A stretch of DNA of 64,000 nt, taken from positions 62,001 to 126,000 of the forward strand of contig NZ_FNGF01000001.1 of the NCBI RefSeq assembly GCF_900102815.1, written 5' to 3'. Within the stretch, counting starts at the first letter, position 1, and each line of letters opens with the position of its first letter. Below are positions 31,550 to 39,650 of the stretch, one piece after another. The position numbers and the translations under genes were made by a program. Below the pieces are notes generated by a model. The model had not been told where the DNA came from, ran no database searches, and was given only the letters and a program-made list of their open reading frames with translations. Source of the stretch: Glycomyces sambucus. Lineage in GTDB: Bacteria; Actinomycetota; Actinomycetes; Mycobacteriales; Micromonosporaceae.

Positions 31550-32344
31550 TCAGCCCTTGAACTGGAGATACGCCATAAGCACGCTGGCGATACCCGCCAG
31601 GCTCCCCACAATCGTCCAGATCAGCCGCGAGCGGTTCTTGCCGCTCTCACCGGGGGCGTTCGACTGCATGGAGACTGACTCAGAAGACCCGATGGCCTGG
31701 GCGTTCACGACGACCTGGTTGCGCTCACCTCCTTGAATGACAATGCGGACGGCATCCGAGGCAGCTTCGGGCGAGGGCAGGTCTTGCCGATCTTCCGTCA
31801 ACGCCTTCATTTCGGCAACGAGTCCGATCAGCATCGTGCGGATCTGGGAGACGATGCCCTCCAGCACCGCCACGTGCACATCCCAGTAGAGCCTCGTGAT
31901 CTGCTGGAAGTCGCTCGCGTTCTCTTGGTTCATCACCGACACCAGCTCTGAAGATCCGGGGGGAGCCAGTTGGACGGTTGACTTGCCGGACCGGTGAGTG
32001 CTTCGGATCAGTGCTTCGATACTGGCAATGCCATGCCCGATCTGCACCTCATTCGTCACAGCCTTTTGCGCGAAATCTGGCAAAGCGAAGGAGCTGATGG
32101 ACTGGCCTGTGATTCGATTGTGGAAGTTCACGCCGTCGATCTTCAGGTCACCAGCAACCTTGCGGTAGGAGGGCAACTCGGCGAAGGAGCCCGTCAGCTC
32201 AGCCCGAGCCCAGTCACGTAGCTCCGCACTCCCTGCCTTCCCCCCAAGCACAATGCACTGCTGGAGGACCGGGGTAAGCGGACGGGACTCGTTCAGCGCC
32301 CCCGCTTCGATCTCCTTGAGCAGATTGCGATCACGTAGAGACAT
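31550..32344 (-). CDS. AbiTii-domain protein with C-terminal membrane anchor
   Basis: The 264-residue product begins MSLRDRNLLKEIEAGALNES, then PLTPVLQQCIVLGGKAGSAE, LRDWARAELTG and ELPSYRKVAGDLKIDG. This is the N-terminal AbiTii domain named after abortive-infection proteins. A central helical region follows, then polar VVVNAQAIGSSESVSMQS and one transmembrane helix at the very end (LIWTIVGSLAGIASVLMAYL). The catalytic activity of AbiTii proteins is not established. ATG 32344 is preferred: a TATAGG -10-like box lies 16 bases upstream, and the earlier in-frame ATG is less plausible. It is the first gene of the pair with the AlbA_2 protein. Confidence 0.7.
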   Translation of the reverse strand: MSLRDRNLLKEIEAGALNESRPLTPVLQQCIVLGGKAGSAELRDWARAELTGSFAELPSYRKVAGDLKIDGVNFHNRITGQSISSFALPDFAQKAVTNEVQIGHGIASIEALIRSTHRSGKSTVQLAPPGSSELVSVMNQENASDFQQITRLYWDVHVAVLEGIVSQIRTMLIGLVAEMKALTEDRQDLPSPEAASDAVRIVIQGGERNQVVVNAQAIGSSESVSMQSNAPGESGKNRSRLIWTIVGSLAGIASVLMAYLQFKG

Positions 32345-32513
32345 GGAGTGATTCTGACCTATAGTCACGTTCCATAGGGATCGGCCGTTAGTGCAAGTTT
32401 CGGCGAGCGAGCGGACCATCGCCTCACTTGCCGTCAGGAAATCGACCGAGCCAGAACCAAACTTCGAGCTACATGGGATACATCACAGGCCGGGCGGTTC
32501 CATACCAGACATA

Positions 32514-32558
32514 ACCGAGCATCCTGGGGAGTCATAACAAGCGAACGACAAGCGAGAA
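32514..32558. repeat. short direct repeat, copy 1
   Basis: A segment of about 45 bases sharing CATCCTGG, ACAAGCGAA and ACAAGCG in the same order and nearly the same spacing with 36795-36840. Both lie just downstream (in tRNA sense) of minus-strand tRNA sequence. Confidence 0.5.
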
Positions 32559-32560
32559 CC

Positions 32561-32594
32561 AAAAGAGCCGATCCCCTCTTCCGAGGAAATCGGC
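32561..32594 (-). terminator. intrinsic terminator next to the tRNA-Met fragment
   Basis: On the minus strand GCCGAT (from 32594 leftwards) pairs with ATCGGC ending at 32567, followed by CTCTTTT. It sits where the terminator of a minus-strand tRNA gene would be. Confidence 0.6.
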
Positions 32595-32614
32595 CCTTAG
32601 CTGGACTTTCATAG

Positions 32615-32664
32615 TAGCGGGAGGCGGATTTGAACCACCGACCTCCAGGTTATGAGCCTGGCTC
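32615..32664 (-). tRNA. 3' fragment of tRNA-Met (CAT), 5' half missing
   Basis: Read on the minus strand, the fragment contains the anticodon arm CCAGG-CTCATAA-CCTGG, variable loop, T arm GGTGG-TTCAAAT-CCGCC and the acceptor strand TCCCGCT with discriminator A. The D arm and the 5' acceptor strand are absent: upstream sequence changes at GAGCC and no matching AGCGGGA is found. Such 3' pieces are left at the far end of elements integrated in a tRNA gene. It cannot be a functional tRNA. Confidence 0.75.
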
Positions 32665-32693
32665 TCCCGGAGCGCGTTGAGACTCATGAAGGT

Positions 32694-34229
32694 TCAGTGC
32701 AGGGGCGCGTGCTCAGCATCGTCGCGAAGTCTGCGGTTCGGCAGGAGGAGCGCCAGTACCGTGCCGACCAAGATCACCGGGGCCAGCCCAAGGAAGATCG
32801 GCAGCAGTGCATCCGCGTACGCGTTCACCACCTGGTCGCGCAGGGCGTCCGGGAGGGATCGCACGATCGCGGGCGTGATCGACTCGGCCCCGGCGCCGCC
32901 GAAGTCCGTGCCGATGCTGGCCAGGGCGTCGGTGAGCCGGTTGGTGAAGATCGCCCCGACCACCGCGACGCCCACCGTCGCGCCGATTTCGCGGAAGAAG
33001 TTGTTCGACGAGGTGGCGGTGCCGACCTCGCTCTGCGGGAACGCGTTCTGCACCGCGAGCACCAGGTTCTGCATGACCAGACCCATGCCCGCGCCGAGCA
33101 CGCCGATGTACGTGCACAGCAGCACGATCGACGACGAGGGCGTGAGCGTTGACATGAGCCAGATGCCGATCGGCATCACGAGCATCCCCGCGATCACGAA
33201 CCCTTTGTACCGCCCCAGTTTCGATACCAGCGCGCCCGAGGTGGTGGCGGTGAGCATCATGCCGACGACCATGGGGATGAGCAGCAGCCCCGACTCGGTC
33301 GCGGAGTACCTGTAAACCATCTGGAGGTATGTCGGCATGTAGCTGATGACCGCGAACATGCCCAGGCCGATCGCGATCATGCCGATGAGCGTCGCGATGG
33401 AGAACACCGGGTTCTTCAGCATCCGCAGCGGGATGAGCGGCTCGGCGACCCGGCGCTCCACCACGCAGAACAGCACCGCGGACACTACGGTGACGGCGCC
33501 CAGCCACAGGATGGTGGGCGAGGTCCAGTCGTACTCGGTGCCGCCCCACGTGCACACCAGGATCAGCGAAGTGACGGCGGCGGCCATGAGCGCGGTGCCG
33601 AGGTAGTCGAACTTCACCTTGACCCGCTTGCGCGGCAGCCGGATCGCGGCCGCCGATATCGCGAGGGCGGCGACGCCCAGCGGCAGGTTGATCCAGAATG
33701 CCCACCGCCAGTCGGCGTTGTCGGTGATCCAGCCGCCCAGGAGCGGCCCGGCGACGGCGGCGAGGCCGAACACGGCGCCCATGGGGCCCATGAACTTCGC
33801 CCGCTGGCGGACCGGGACGAGGTCGGCGATGATCGCCTGCGACATGATCATGAGCCCGCCGCCGCCGAGGCCCTGGAGGGCGCGGAAGGCGATGAGCTGC
33901 GGCATGTCCTGCGCGAATCCGGCGAGGGCGGACCCGAGCACGAAGACCGCGAGCGCGGCGAGGAAGAGCCGGCGGCGGCCGATGAGGTCGCCGAGCTTGC
34001 CGTAGACGGGCATGCCGATCGTGGCGGCGAGGATGTACGCGGTGGTCACCCACGCCATGTGGGAGAGACCGTCGAGTTCGCCGACGATGGTGGGGAGCGC
34101 GGTGGAGACGATGGTCTGGTCGAGCGCCGACAGGAGCATCGTGACCATGAGGGCGGCGTAGATCCACCCGAAGTGGGAGGGGAGCGCGGCCGTGCGTTCG
34201 GCGGGCGGTTCGAGGGTGTCGGTGGTCAT
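32694..34229 (-). CDS. DHA2-family MFS drug exporter (14 helices, EmrB/QacA type)
   Basis: The 511-residue proton-coupled multidrug exporter has motif A after helix 2 (GKLGDLIGRRRLFLAAL), the N-terminal DQTIVSTALPTIVGEL motif D1 in helix 1, and motif C (VFGLAAVAGPLLGGWI) in helix 5. These define the DHA2 family. Fourteen hydrophobic segments are countable, and a basic tail ends the protein. It is preceded by a TetR regulator gene that overlaps it by four bases (ATGA), so both are in one operon controlled from the palindrome at 34819. The drug is unknown. Confidence 0.9.
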   Translation of the reverse strand: MTTDTLEPPAERTAALPSHFGWIYAALMVTMLLSALDQTIVSTALPTIVGELDGLSHMAWVTTAYILAATIGMPVYGKLGDLIGRRRLFLAALAVFVLGSALAGFAQDMPQLIAFRALQGLGGGGLMIMSQAIIADLVPVRQRAKFMGPMGAVFGLAAVAGPLLGGWITDNADWRWAFWINLPLGVAALAISAAAIRLPRKRVKVKFDYLGTALMAAAVTSLILVCTWGGTEYDWTSPTILWLGAVTVVSAVLFCVVERRVAEPLIPLRMLKNPVFSIATLIGMIAIGLGMFAVISYMPTYLQMVYRYSATESGLLLIPMVVGMMLTATTSGALVSKLGRYKGFVIAGMLVMPIGIWLMSTLTPSSSIVLLCTYIGVLGAGMGLVMQNLVLAVQNAFPQSEVGTATSSNNFFREIGATVGVAVVGAIFTNRLTDALASIGTDFGGAGAESITPAIVRSLPDALRDQVVNAYADALLPIFLGLAPVILVGTVLALLLPNRRLRDDAEHAPLH

Positions 34230-34804
34230 GGCCGGACTCCAAGCGCGGGAAGGACGACGTGGTCGATGAAGCGGGTGAGGTAGTCGCGGTCGGGGAACTC
34301 CCCGGTGTGGACCTTGTGGGCGATGAGGGACGCGAACAGCAGCTCGGGCACGAACTCGCGGGAGGGGGCGTCGGCGTCGATCTCGCCGCGGGCGGCGGCC
34401 CGGTCGAGGACGGTGTCGACGGCGCGGCGCATGGGCGCGGCGAGGATCTCGCGCTGGGCGCGGTCGAGGTCGGGGTCGGTGCGGGCGGCGTTGGCGAGGC
34501 CGCTCATGAGGTCGTGGTCGTCGGGCCCAGACTCGACGATCGCAGTGGTGCCGGCGAGGAAGTCGCCGCGCAGGCTCCCGGTGTCGACGTCCTCCAGGGG
34601 CGCGGGCCGGCGGTGGCGCACGGCCTCGACGACCAGGCGCGGCTTGCCGTTCCAGTGCCGGTAGAGGGTCGCGGTACTGGTGCGGGCCTCGGTGGCGACC
34701 TGCTGCATGGTGACGTTCTCGTAGCCGTGCTCCATGACCAGACGCACGACCGCTGCGAAGATCTCGGCCTCGCGCTCGGGCGAGAGCCGTGAGCGACGTT
34801 CCAT
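34226..34804 (-). CDS. TetR-family repressor of the adjacent MFS exporter
   Basis: The 192-residue protein has an HTH at about residues 10-55: AEIFAAVVRLVMEHGYENVT, MQQVATEARTSTATLYRHWN, GKPRLVVEAV. A helical ligand domain follows, with SREFVPELLFASLIAHKVHT as the TetR_C_11-type end. ATG 34804 follows AGGAGG closely, and the operator ends 14 bases upstream. The stop overlaps the exporter start by four bases. Loss of DNA binding on binding an exporter substrate is the standard mode for such pairs. Confidence 0.9.
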   Translation of the reverse strand: MERRSRLSPEREAEIFAAVVRLVMEHGYENVTMQQVATEARTSTATLYRHWNGKPRLVVEAVRHRRPAPLEDVDTGSLRGDFLAGTTAIVESGPDDHDLMSGLANAARTDPDLDRAQREILAAPMRRAVDTVLDRAAARGEIDADAPSREFVPELLFASLIAHKVHTGEFPDRDYLTRFIDHVVLPALGVRP

Positions 34805-34818
34805 CCGCCGCCTCCTAT

Positions 34819-34841
34819 CGAAACGAAGCGTTTTCGTTTCG
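34819..34841 (-). promoter_or_regulatory. TetR operator, perfect 9-base inverted repeat
   Basis: CGAAACGAA (34819-34827) and TTCGTTTCG (34833-34841) are exact inverted copies around five bases. They lie just in front of the tetR start (34804) and its AGGAGG site, and must overlap the promoter. Confidence 0.85.
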
Positions 34842-35223
34842 AACGATAGCGTGGGGTGATGCCCAGATGCCACTCCTGCCGCCGAGACCTCCGGCACGCG
34901 CGGAGCCGCCGGATTCCGCGGAGCCTGAGTTGAGGTCGGTCATCGCCGCTCCCCCAGAAGGGAGGCGCTGCGGCGGGCCCCGTTCGCCCCAGGCGCCCGA
35001 CGCGCCACCCGGATCAGGTCGAGTGACACGGGGAACGGTCCGCTCACTGCGGTCGGATTATGCCGGTTCGGCAGGCGCTGAACTGGTACATGGCCCGATC
35101 GTGGCACCGGTGACTGAATGCGGTCTCAGTCCCAACTCAAAGATCGCTCAATGATGCAGCTCCCACGCACCTTCGAGCCGGTTCCGAGCCGGTTCTGATA
35201 CGAATCGGGCATCGTGGCCGCTT
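34842..35223. other. intergenic region between divergent genes
   Basis: Promoter regions of the TetR-MFS operon (minus) and of the lipoprotein gene (plus). No gene or repeat seen. Confidence 0.5.
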
Positions 35224-35637
35224 GTGCGAACCCTGATCTCACCTTCACGACCGCTCCGACTCGCCGCGATGGTCGCCGCAGCCGGCTTCGCCCTGGCAGC
35301 CTGCGGGTCCGGCGACGACGGCGGCTCCTCAGAGGAGACCTCCACGGCCGGAACCGACCCGATGGCCGCGTACACCGAGTGCATCGCCGAGCAGGGCATC
35401 GAGTTGCCCGAGGATTGGAGCGCCGGGTTCGGCGGCGGCGAGATGCCGAGTTTCGATCCTGAGAACGCCCCCTCCGACATGCCCACGGACATGCCGACCG
35501 ACATGCCTTCGGGTGGGTTCGGCGGCGGCGGGTTCAGCGCCCCTGAGGGCGTCAGTGACGAGGACTGGGCCGTGGCGCAGGAAGCCTGCATGAGCACGCT
35601 GCCCCAGGGTGGCGGATTCCCCGGCAGCGGTTCCTGA
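35224..35637 (+). CDS. small acidic lipoprotein
   Basis: The 137-residue product starts at GTG 35224. A lipoprotein signal peptide (RPLRLAAMVAAAGFALAAC) ends in the lipobox L-A-A-C, where the Cys would be lipidated. The mature part is acidic: GSGDDGGSSEETSTAGTDPM, then MAAYTECIAEQGIELPEDWS. A run SDMPTDMPTDMPSGGFGGGG contains three tandem DMP-x repeats, and the end is Gly-rich. Two further Cys (TECIAE and QEACMS) could form a disulphide. The design recalls small actinobacterial lipoproteins of unknown role. Confidence 0.7.
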   Translation: MRTLISPSRPLRLAAMVAAAGFALAACGSGDDGGSSEETSTAGTDPMAAYTECIAEQGIELPEDWSAGFGGGEMPSFDPENAPSDMPTDMPTDMPSGGFGGGGFSAPEGVSDEDWAVAQEACMSTLPQGGGFPGSGS

Positions 35638-35749
35638 CATCGACCGGGCGGGTCTTGCACCGCACCCGGGACCCGCCCTCCTCCCCCTCCCTGACAACGA
35701 CCATCGAGGACATTCCGCCGATGGCGGACGACCTGGACGAAGCCCTTGC

Positions 35750-35836
35750 TGGGCTGAGAGCGCCGGCAAGAACGTCGCACCACGCGGCCGTATTCCCCAG
35801 GCGATCGTCGACGAGTACAACGCCGCCCATAGCTGA
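35750..35836 (+). pseudogene. relic of a second lsr2 gene (C-terminal DNA-binding end)
   Basis: Codons from TGG 35750 read WAESAGKNVAPRGRIPQAIV, then DEYNAAHS and a stop. This is the last 28 residues of Lsr2, including the Arg-Gly-Arg clamp. The rest of the gene is absent; upstream the frame is unrelated. A terminator follows 17 bases later, as if the 3' end of an lsr2 transcription unit had been kept. Confidence 0.75.
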
Positions 35837-35852
35837 TCTCCCGAGCACCTAG

Positions 35853-35876
35853 GCCCCGACAGGCGTCGGGGTCTTT
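35853..35876 (+). terminator. intrinsic terminator after the lsr2 relic
   Basis: CCCCGAC (35854-35860) and GTCGGGG (35865-35871) form a stem with a four-base AGGC loop, followed by TCTTT. Confidence 0.75.
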
Positions 35877-35968
35877 CGCGTTCCATCCGCTTTGCCCAAG
35901 CCCGGGAACGAATCAGAAGCTGAAGTTGGAGAGATGTGAAGCGGCTCAATGAGACCGCAGAAGCACTT

Positions 35969-36001
35969 AGCCCCGTGACTGAGGTCACTCACGTAGGGGC
36001 T
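35969..36001. terminator. hairpin, possible terminator
   Basis: AGCCCC (35969-35974) pairs with GGGGCT (35996-36001) and further inner bases; TTT follows on the plus strand. It lies between the lsr2 relic and the tRNA-Pro fragment. Confidence 0.5.
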
Positions 36002-36116
36002 TTCGATCGCCAGCGTGCCGGGGGATCCTGGTTCATCAGACCAGCACGTGACCAGCATGAGCCGGTCAGTCGGGCTTCCTGAGTTCCGGAAAGCCCTCCT
36101 GACCACTGGTTTTAAG

Positions 36117-36159
36117 TCGGGACGACAGGATTCGAACCTGCGACCCCTCACTCCCAAAT
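36117..36159 (-). tRNA. 3' fragment of tRNA-Pro(TGG)
   Basis: On the minus strand, TTTGGGAGT gives the end of the anticodon loop (TGG) and the 3' anticodon strand, with one changed base. The variable loop, T arm (GCAGG-TTCGAAT-CCTGT) and acceptor strand CGTCCCG plus A follow. The 5' half is missing; the sequence diverges inside the anticodon loop. This is another tRNA 3' end of the sort left by integration at a tRNA gene. Confidence 0.7.
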
Positions 36160-36212
36160 GTAGGGGCAGTGCGGATGTCTCGCCGCGGCGATTGCCTGGG
36201 CCTAGTGGGTGC

Positions 36213-36410
36213 TCAGATTCCGGGCGACTCGGGTTTCCACTCATCGACCTCCAACAGATCGGGAGTTCCCGCTACGTTGCGATTCTGAGCGTCGGACTCC
36301 TCGCGCAGCTTGCGACGTGCCACCCGAAGCAGAAGCGCCGCTAGCGCGTCGGTGTCGATCTCTGCTCGCCGCTCGCCCGTGACACGAATCCTCAGCTTGT
36401 CCTTCGGCAT
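36213..36410 (-). CDS. small conserved-looking protein (65 aa)
   Basis: The frame starts at ATG 36410, with GGGGAG six bases upstream. The sequence MPKDKLRIRVTGERRAEIDT, then DALAALLLRVARRKLREESD, suggests one beta hairpin and one long amphipathic helix, followed by an acidic tail (LLEVDEWKPESPG). Small basic-helix proteins of this type are frequent beside integrase/tRNA sites in actinobacteria (recollection, not verified). It lies immediately inside the tRNA-Pro fragment. Confidence 0.55.
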   Translation of the reverse strand: MPKDKLRIRVTGERRAEIDTDALAALLLRVARRKLREESDAQNRNVAGTPDLLEVDEWKPESPGI

Positions 36411-36853
36411 TGCGACTCCCCCAGGTTGCACCTCGCGACAAGGTCGGTGCCATGGTGTCGGATCGGACTCCACACCCTGGCACACGAATCGAGCGCAGAT
36501 CGCGAACTCAGGGAACTCCGTCTTCAGGGTTGCATCAGACAGGTCGGGGCTTCAAGGACTGCCATAGTTCATTTGCTCATCACCTCGGCCGCTCCCCTGA
36601 GACCGCGACGACGGACCAAGTACGAAGCGTCTTGGTTCCACCGCTTCACATCGCCCCAAGGCGGTAGAAGAACTTCAGGCGGTCCAGATTCGTTGCGCGA
36701 TCCGCGTGGTCTCTGCTGATGCCGTTGACCCCAAACAGGCAAGTAATCTTGTGTGACCGATGCCACACGCCCTGGAGCTTCCGTACTTGGGCGTACCGAG
36801 GCATCCTGGAGCATCCAGACAAGCGAATTACAAGCGGAGAGATACTACGACGA
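36411..36853. other. non-coding remnant of an integrative element
   Basis: No gene is supported. It contains repeat copy 2 (36795-36840). The plus-strand frame that continues into the tRNA complement (GLTGLEPATP) is not a gene. Confidence 0.45.
36795..36840. repeat. short direct repeat, copy 2
   Basis: Matches 32514-32558 in CATCCTGG, ACAAGCGAA and ACAAGCG blocks, with the same order and orientation relative to the neighbouring minus-strand tRNA. Confidence 0.5.
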
Positions 36854-36890
36854 AGCCCCAGACCGGGGACTTCGTCCCTGGCCTGGGGCT
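36854..36890 (-). terminator. terminator of the tRNA-Pro gene
   Basis: AGCCCCAG (36854-36861) pairs with CTGGGGCT (36883-36890), extended by GGGAC/GTCCC inside, six bases after the 3' end of the tRNA on the minus strand. Confidence 0.8.
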
Positions 36891-36896
36891 TAACGG

Positions 36897-36970
<74 letters not shown>

Positions 36971-37053
36971 TTCTTGCCGCGTTGCCGCAGCGTGGACAAC
37001 TGTAGCGCATGGCCCCGGGGGCCTCTGAGGCGAGGTCCCCCGTGTGAGGCGGG

Positions 37054-38451
37054 CTATTTGCGTTTGTCTTTTTTGCGGGATTCGCGGGGTTTGACGACCA
37101 GTTCGATGGGGGTACCGGGGAAGCCGAAATCCTCGCGGAGCTTGCGCTGGATGAACTTCAGGTACTGCTTCTCGAACGGGGCGTTGGTGAAGAGGATGAA
37201 CCGCGGGGGCTCGGCGGCGGCCTGGGTCGCGTAGATGACCTTCGGGGCCTTGCCCGAGCGGGTCGGGTGCGGTGTGGCCGCCTGGAGCGTGCTGATCCAC
37301 TGGTTCAGCTCGCCGGTGGTGATGCGCTGGCCCCAGCCCTGGAGGGCGACGCGGAGCGATCGGGCGACCTTCTCCACGGCCCGGCCGGTGAGGGCCGAGA
37401 CGTTCACCCGCGGGGCCCACGACACCTGGCCGAGCTCGCGGTCGATCTCCTTCTCCAGGTAGTACCGGCGGTCCTCGTCGACCAGGTCCCACTTGTTGAA
37501 GGCGAGCACGAGCGCGCGCCCGGACTCCACGACCTGGGTGAGGACCCGCTGGTCCTGCTCGGAGATGGGCTCGGAGGCGTCCAGGAGCACCAGGGCGACC
37601 TCGGCGGCCTCGACGGCGGCCTCGGTGCGCAGGGCCGCGTAGTACTCCGTGCCGGACGCGAACTTGACGCGCTTGCGCAGGCCCGCGGTGTCGACCAGGA
37701 TCCAGTCCTCGCCGTCGATCTCCACCAGGGAGTCGACCGGGTCGACCGTGGTGCCGGCGACGTTGTCGACGACGGCGCGGTCCTCGCCGGCGATGCGGTT
37801 GAGGAGGCTGGACTTGCCCACGTTCGGGCGCCCCACCAGCGCGATGCGCCGCGGGCCGCGCTCCTTGAGCTTGCCGGTCGGCACCTCGGGGAACGCCCAC
37901 ACGATCTTGTCGAGCAGGTCCCCGGAGTTGCGGCCGTGGAGCGCCGAGATCGGGAACGGCTCGCCGAGCCCGAGGCTCCACAGGTCGTGGACCTCCGACT
38001 CCTGCCGCTCGGAGTCGACCTTGTTCGCCACGAGCACCACGGGCTTCTGCGTCGAGCGCAGGATCTTCACCGCGGCCTCGTCGGCGTCGGTCGGGCCCAC
38101 GCGCGAGTCGACCACGAAGACGATGACGTCCGCGGTGCGCATCGCCAGCTCGGCCTGGTACGCGATGGACTTCGCCATCCCGTCCGCGTCCGGGTCCCAG
38201 CCGCCGGTGTCGACCAGGCTGAACTGCTTGCCCGCCCACTCCGCGTCGTAGGCGATGCGGTCGCGGGTCACGCCCGGCTCGTCCTGGACCACCGCGGCGC
38301 GGCGGCCCAGGATGCGGTTGACCAGGGTCGACTTGCCCACGTTGGGGCGGCCGACCACGGCCACCGTCGGGACCGGGCCGCGGTCCTCCGTGTCGTCGAG
38401 GTCCACCTCTTCGAACTCGAGGTCGTCGGCCCAGGTCGGTTCGTCACTCAT
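37054..38451 (-). CDS. der: ribosome-assembly GTPase Der (EngA)
   Basis: The 465-residue double GTPase is needed for maturation of the 50S subunit. The first G domain has GRPNVGKS at residues 34-41, DTGG (switch II) and NKVD. The second has GRPNVGKS near residue 205, DTAG and NKWD. The C-terminal KH-like domain ends in the usual Lys/Arg-rich tail ([12 protein letters not shown]). An acidic N-terminal extension of about 28 residues is typical of actinobacteria. The start overlaps the end of cmk by eight bases, the common cmk-der operon arrangement. Confidence 0.97.
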   Translation of the reverse strand: MSDEPTWADDLEFEEVDLDDTEDRGPVPTVAVVGRPNVGKSTLVNRILGRRAAVVQDEPGVTRDRIAYDAEWAGKQFSLVDTGGWDPDADGMAKSIAYQAELAMRTADVIVFVVDSRVGPTDADEAAVKILRSTQKPVVLVANKVDSERQESEVHDLWSLGLGEPFPISALHGRNSGDLLDKIVWAFPEVPTGKLKERGPRRIALVGRPNVGKSSLLNRIAGEDRAVVDNVAGTTVDPVDSLVEIDGEDWILVDTAGLRKRVKFASGTEYYAALRTEAAVEAAEVALVLLDASEPISEQDQRVLTQVVESGRALVLAFNKWDLVDEDRRYYLEKEIDRELGQVSWAPRVNVSALTGRAVEKVARSLRVALQGWGQRITTGELNQWISTLQAATPHPTRSGKAPKVIYATQAAAEPPRFILFTNAPFEKQYLKFIQRKLREDFGFPGTPIELVVKPRESRKKDKRK

Positions 38452-39121
38452 CGATGTCCCTGTTGTTCAGCAAGGCCAGGATCTTGGCCACTACCTCCAC
38501 GATCGGCAGCGCCGTGGAGTCGATCACCACGGCCCCCGCAGGGGCCTCCAGGGGCTTGGTGGTCTTCGAGTCGGCGGTGTCGCGCCGCTCGAGGTCCTGC
38601 TTGGTCGCCTGGGCGTCGGCGCCGAGCTCGGCGGCGCGGCGCTTCGCGCGCTCGACGGGGTCCGCGGTGAGGTAGACCTTCACGTCGGCGTCGGGGGCCA
38701 CCACTTCGACGATGTCGCGGCCTTCGACCACGATGCCCTTCTTCGCACCGGCGATGATCCGCCGCTGCTCGTCGATGAGGAACTTGCGGACCGTCTTGTT
38801 CCCGGCCACGGCCGAGACCGCCTTGGTGACGTCCTCGCCGCGGATCGCCAGGTCGGCGTCCTCGCCGTCGACGCGCGTGAACGGGTCGGCGGGGTCGGTG
38901 CCGAACTCCAGCTTCGCGTTCTTCACCGTCTTGGTGACCTGCGCGGTCTGGGACGGCTCGACGCCGGCCTTGAGGACGGCGAGGGTGGCCGCGCGGTACA
39001 TGGCGCCGGTGTCGAGGTAGGCGGCGTCGATCGCGGTCGCGAGGGTCTTGGACACCGTCGACTTCCCGGCCCCGGACGGACCGTCGATGGCGACGACCGG
39101 TCCGCTCTTCTGCTCAGGCAT
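38444..39121 (-). CDS. cmk: cytidylate kinase
   Basis: The 225-residue NMP kinase phosphorylates CMP and dCMP with ATP. The P-loop is GPSGAGKS at residues 14-21, then [16 protein letters not shown], the CMP-binding G-x-x-YR. The lid and core carry [20 protein letters not shown] and [19 protein letters not shown] 39121 is chosen because GGAG precedes it by six bases; an ATG six codons upstream has no such site. It is cotranscribed with der through an eight-base overlap. Confidence 0.96.
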   Translation of the reverse strand: MPEQKSGPVVAIDGPSGAGKSTVSKTLATAIDAAYLDTGAMYRAATLAVLKAGVEPSQTAQVTKTVKNAKLEFGTDPADPFTRVDGEDADLAIRGEDVTKAVSAVAGNKTVRKFLIDEQRRIIAGAKKGIVVEGRDIVEVVAPDADVKVYLTADPVERAKRRAAELGADAQATKQDLERRDTADSKTTKPLEAPAGAVVIDSTALPIVEVVAKILALLNNRDIDE

Positions 39122-39225
39122 GTCGGCTCCGTTCTTCATGTGCAAACCCCGCAAACCTACATCATGCCAAGTCACGCGCGGTATCCACGGCGAACGCTCC
39201 CCCGCGGGAGCGGTCCACTGTCGTC

Positions 39226-39597
39226 CTAGCGGTCCACGACCCGGGCCCCCAGCGGCCACAGCGCGAGCGGGACCATCTTCCAGTTCGCCACCGCCAGCGG
39301 CAGACCGATGACGGTGATCGCCAGCAGCAGCCCGGTCACCAGGTGGGCCACGGCCAGCTCCCAGCCGAACAGGATCAGCCACAGGAGGTTCGCCACCAGC
39401 GTCAGGCACCCCGCCTGCCGGTCGTAGACCACGGTCCGCCCGAACGGCCACAGGACGTAACCGGCCAGGCGCATGTTCGCGATGCCGAACGGGATCGTCA
39501 CGATGAAGATGCAGAACACCAGGCCCGCAACGAAGTAGCCGATCGCGAGCCACAGCCCCGCGAGCACGAACCAGATGATGTTCAGAATCGTCTTCAT
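39226..39597 (-). CDS. YccF-family inner-membrane protein
   Basis: The 123-residue protein has two copies of the YccF domain: NIIWFVLAGLWLAIGYFVAG with TIPFGIANMRLAGYVLWPFG, and LLWLILFGWELAVAHLVTGL with LPLAVANWKMVPLALWPLGA. The repeated I/L-P-x-(G/A)-x-A-N and LWP(F/L)G motifs are diagnostic. Four membrane helices. The role of the family is unknown. It lies between cmk and rluB with gaps of 104 and 53 bases. Confidence 0.85.
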   Translation of the reverse strand: MKTILNIIWFVLAGLWLAIGYFVAGLVFCIFIVTIPFGIANMRLAGYVLWPFGRTVVYDRQAGCLTLVANLLWLILFGWELAVAHLVTGLLLAITVIGLPLAVANWKMVPLALWPLGARVVDR

Positions 39598-39650
39598 GAC
39601 CAGACCCTAACCGGGCCTTGCCCATCCCGTCGCTACAGCAGGCTGTACGA

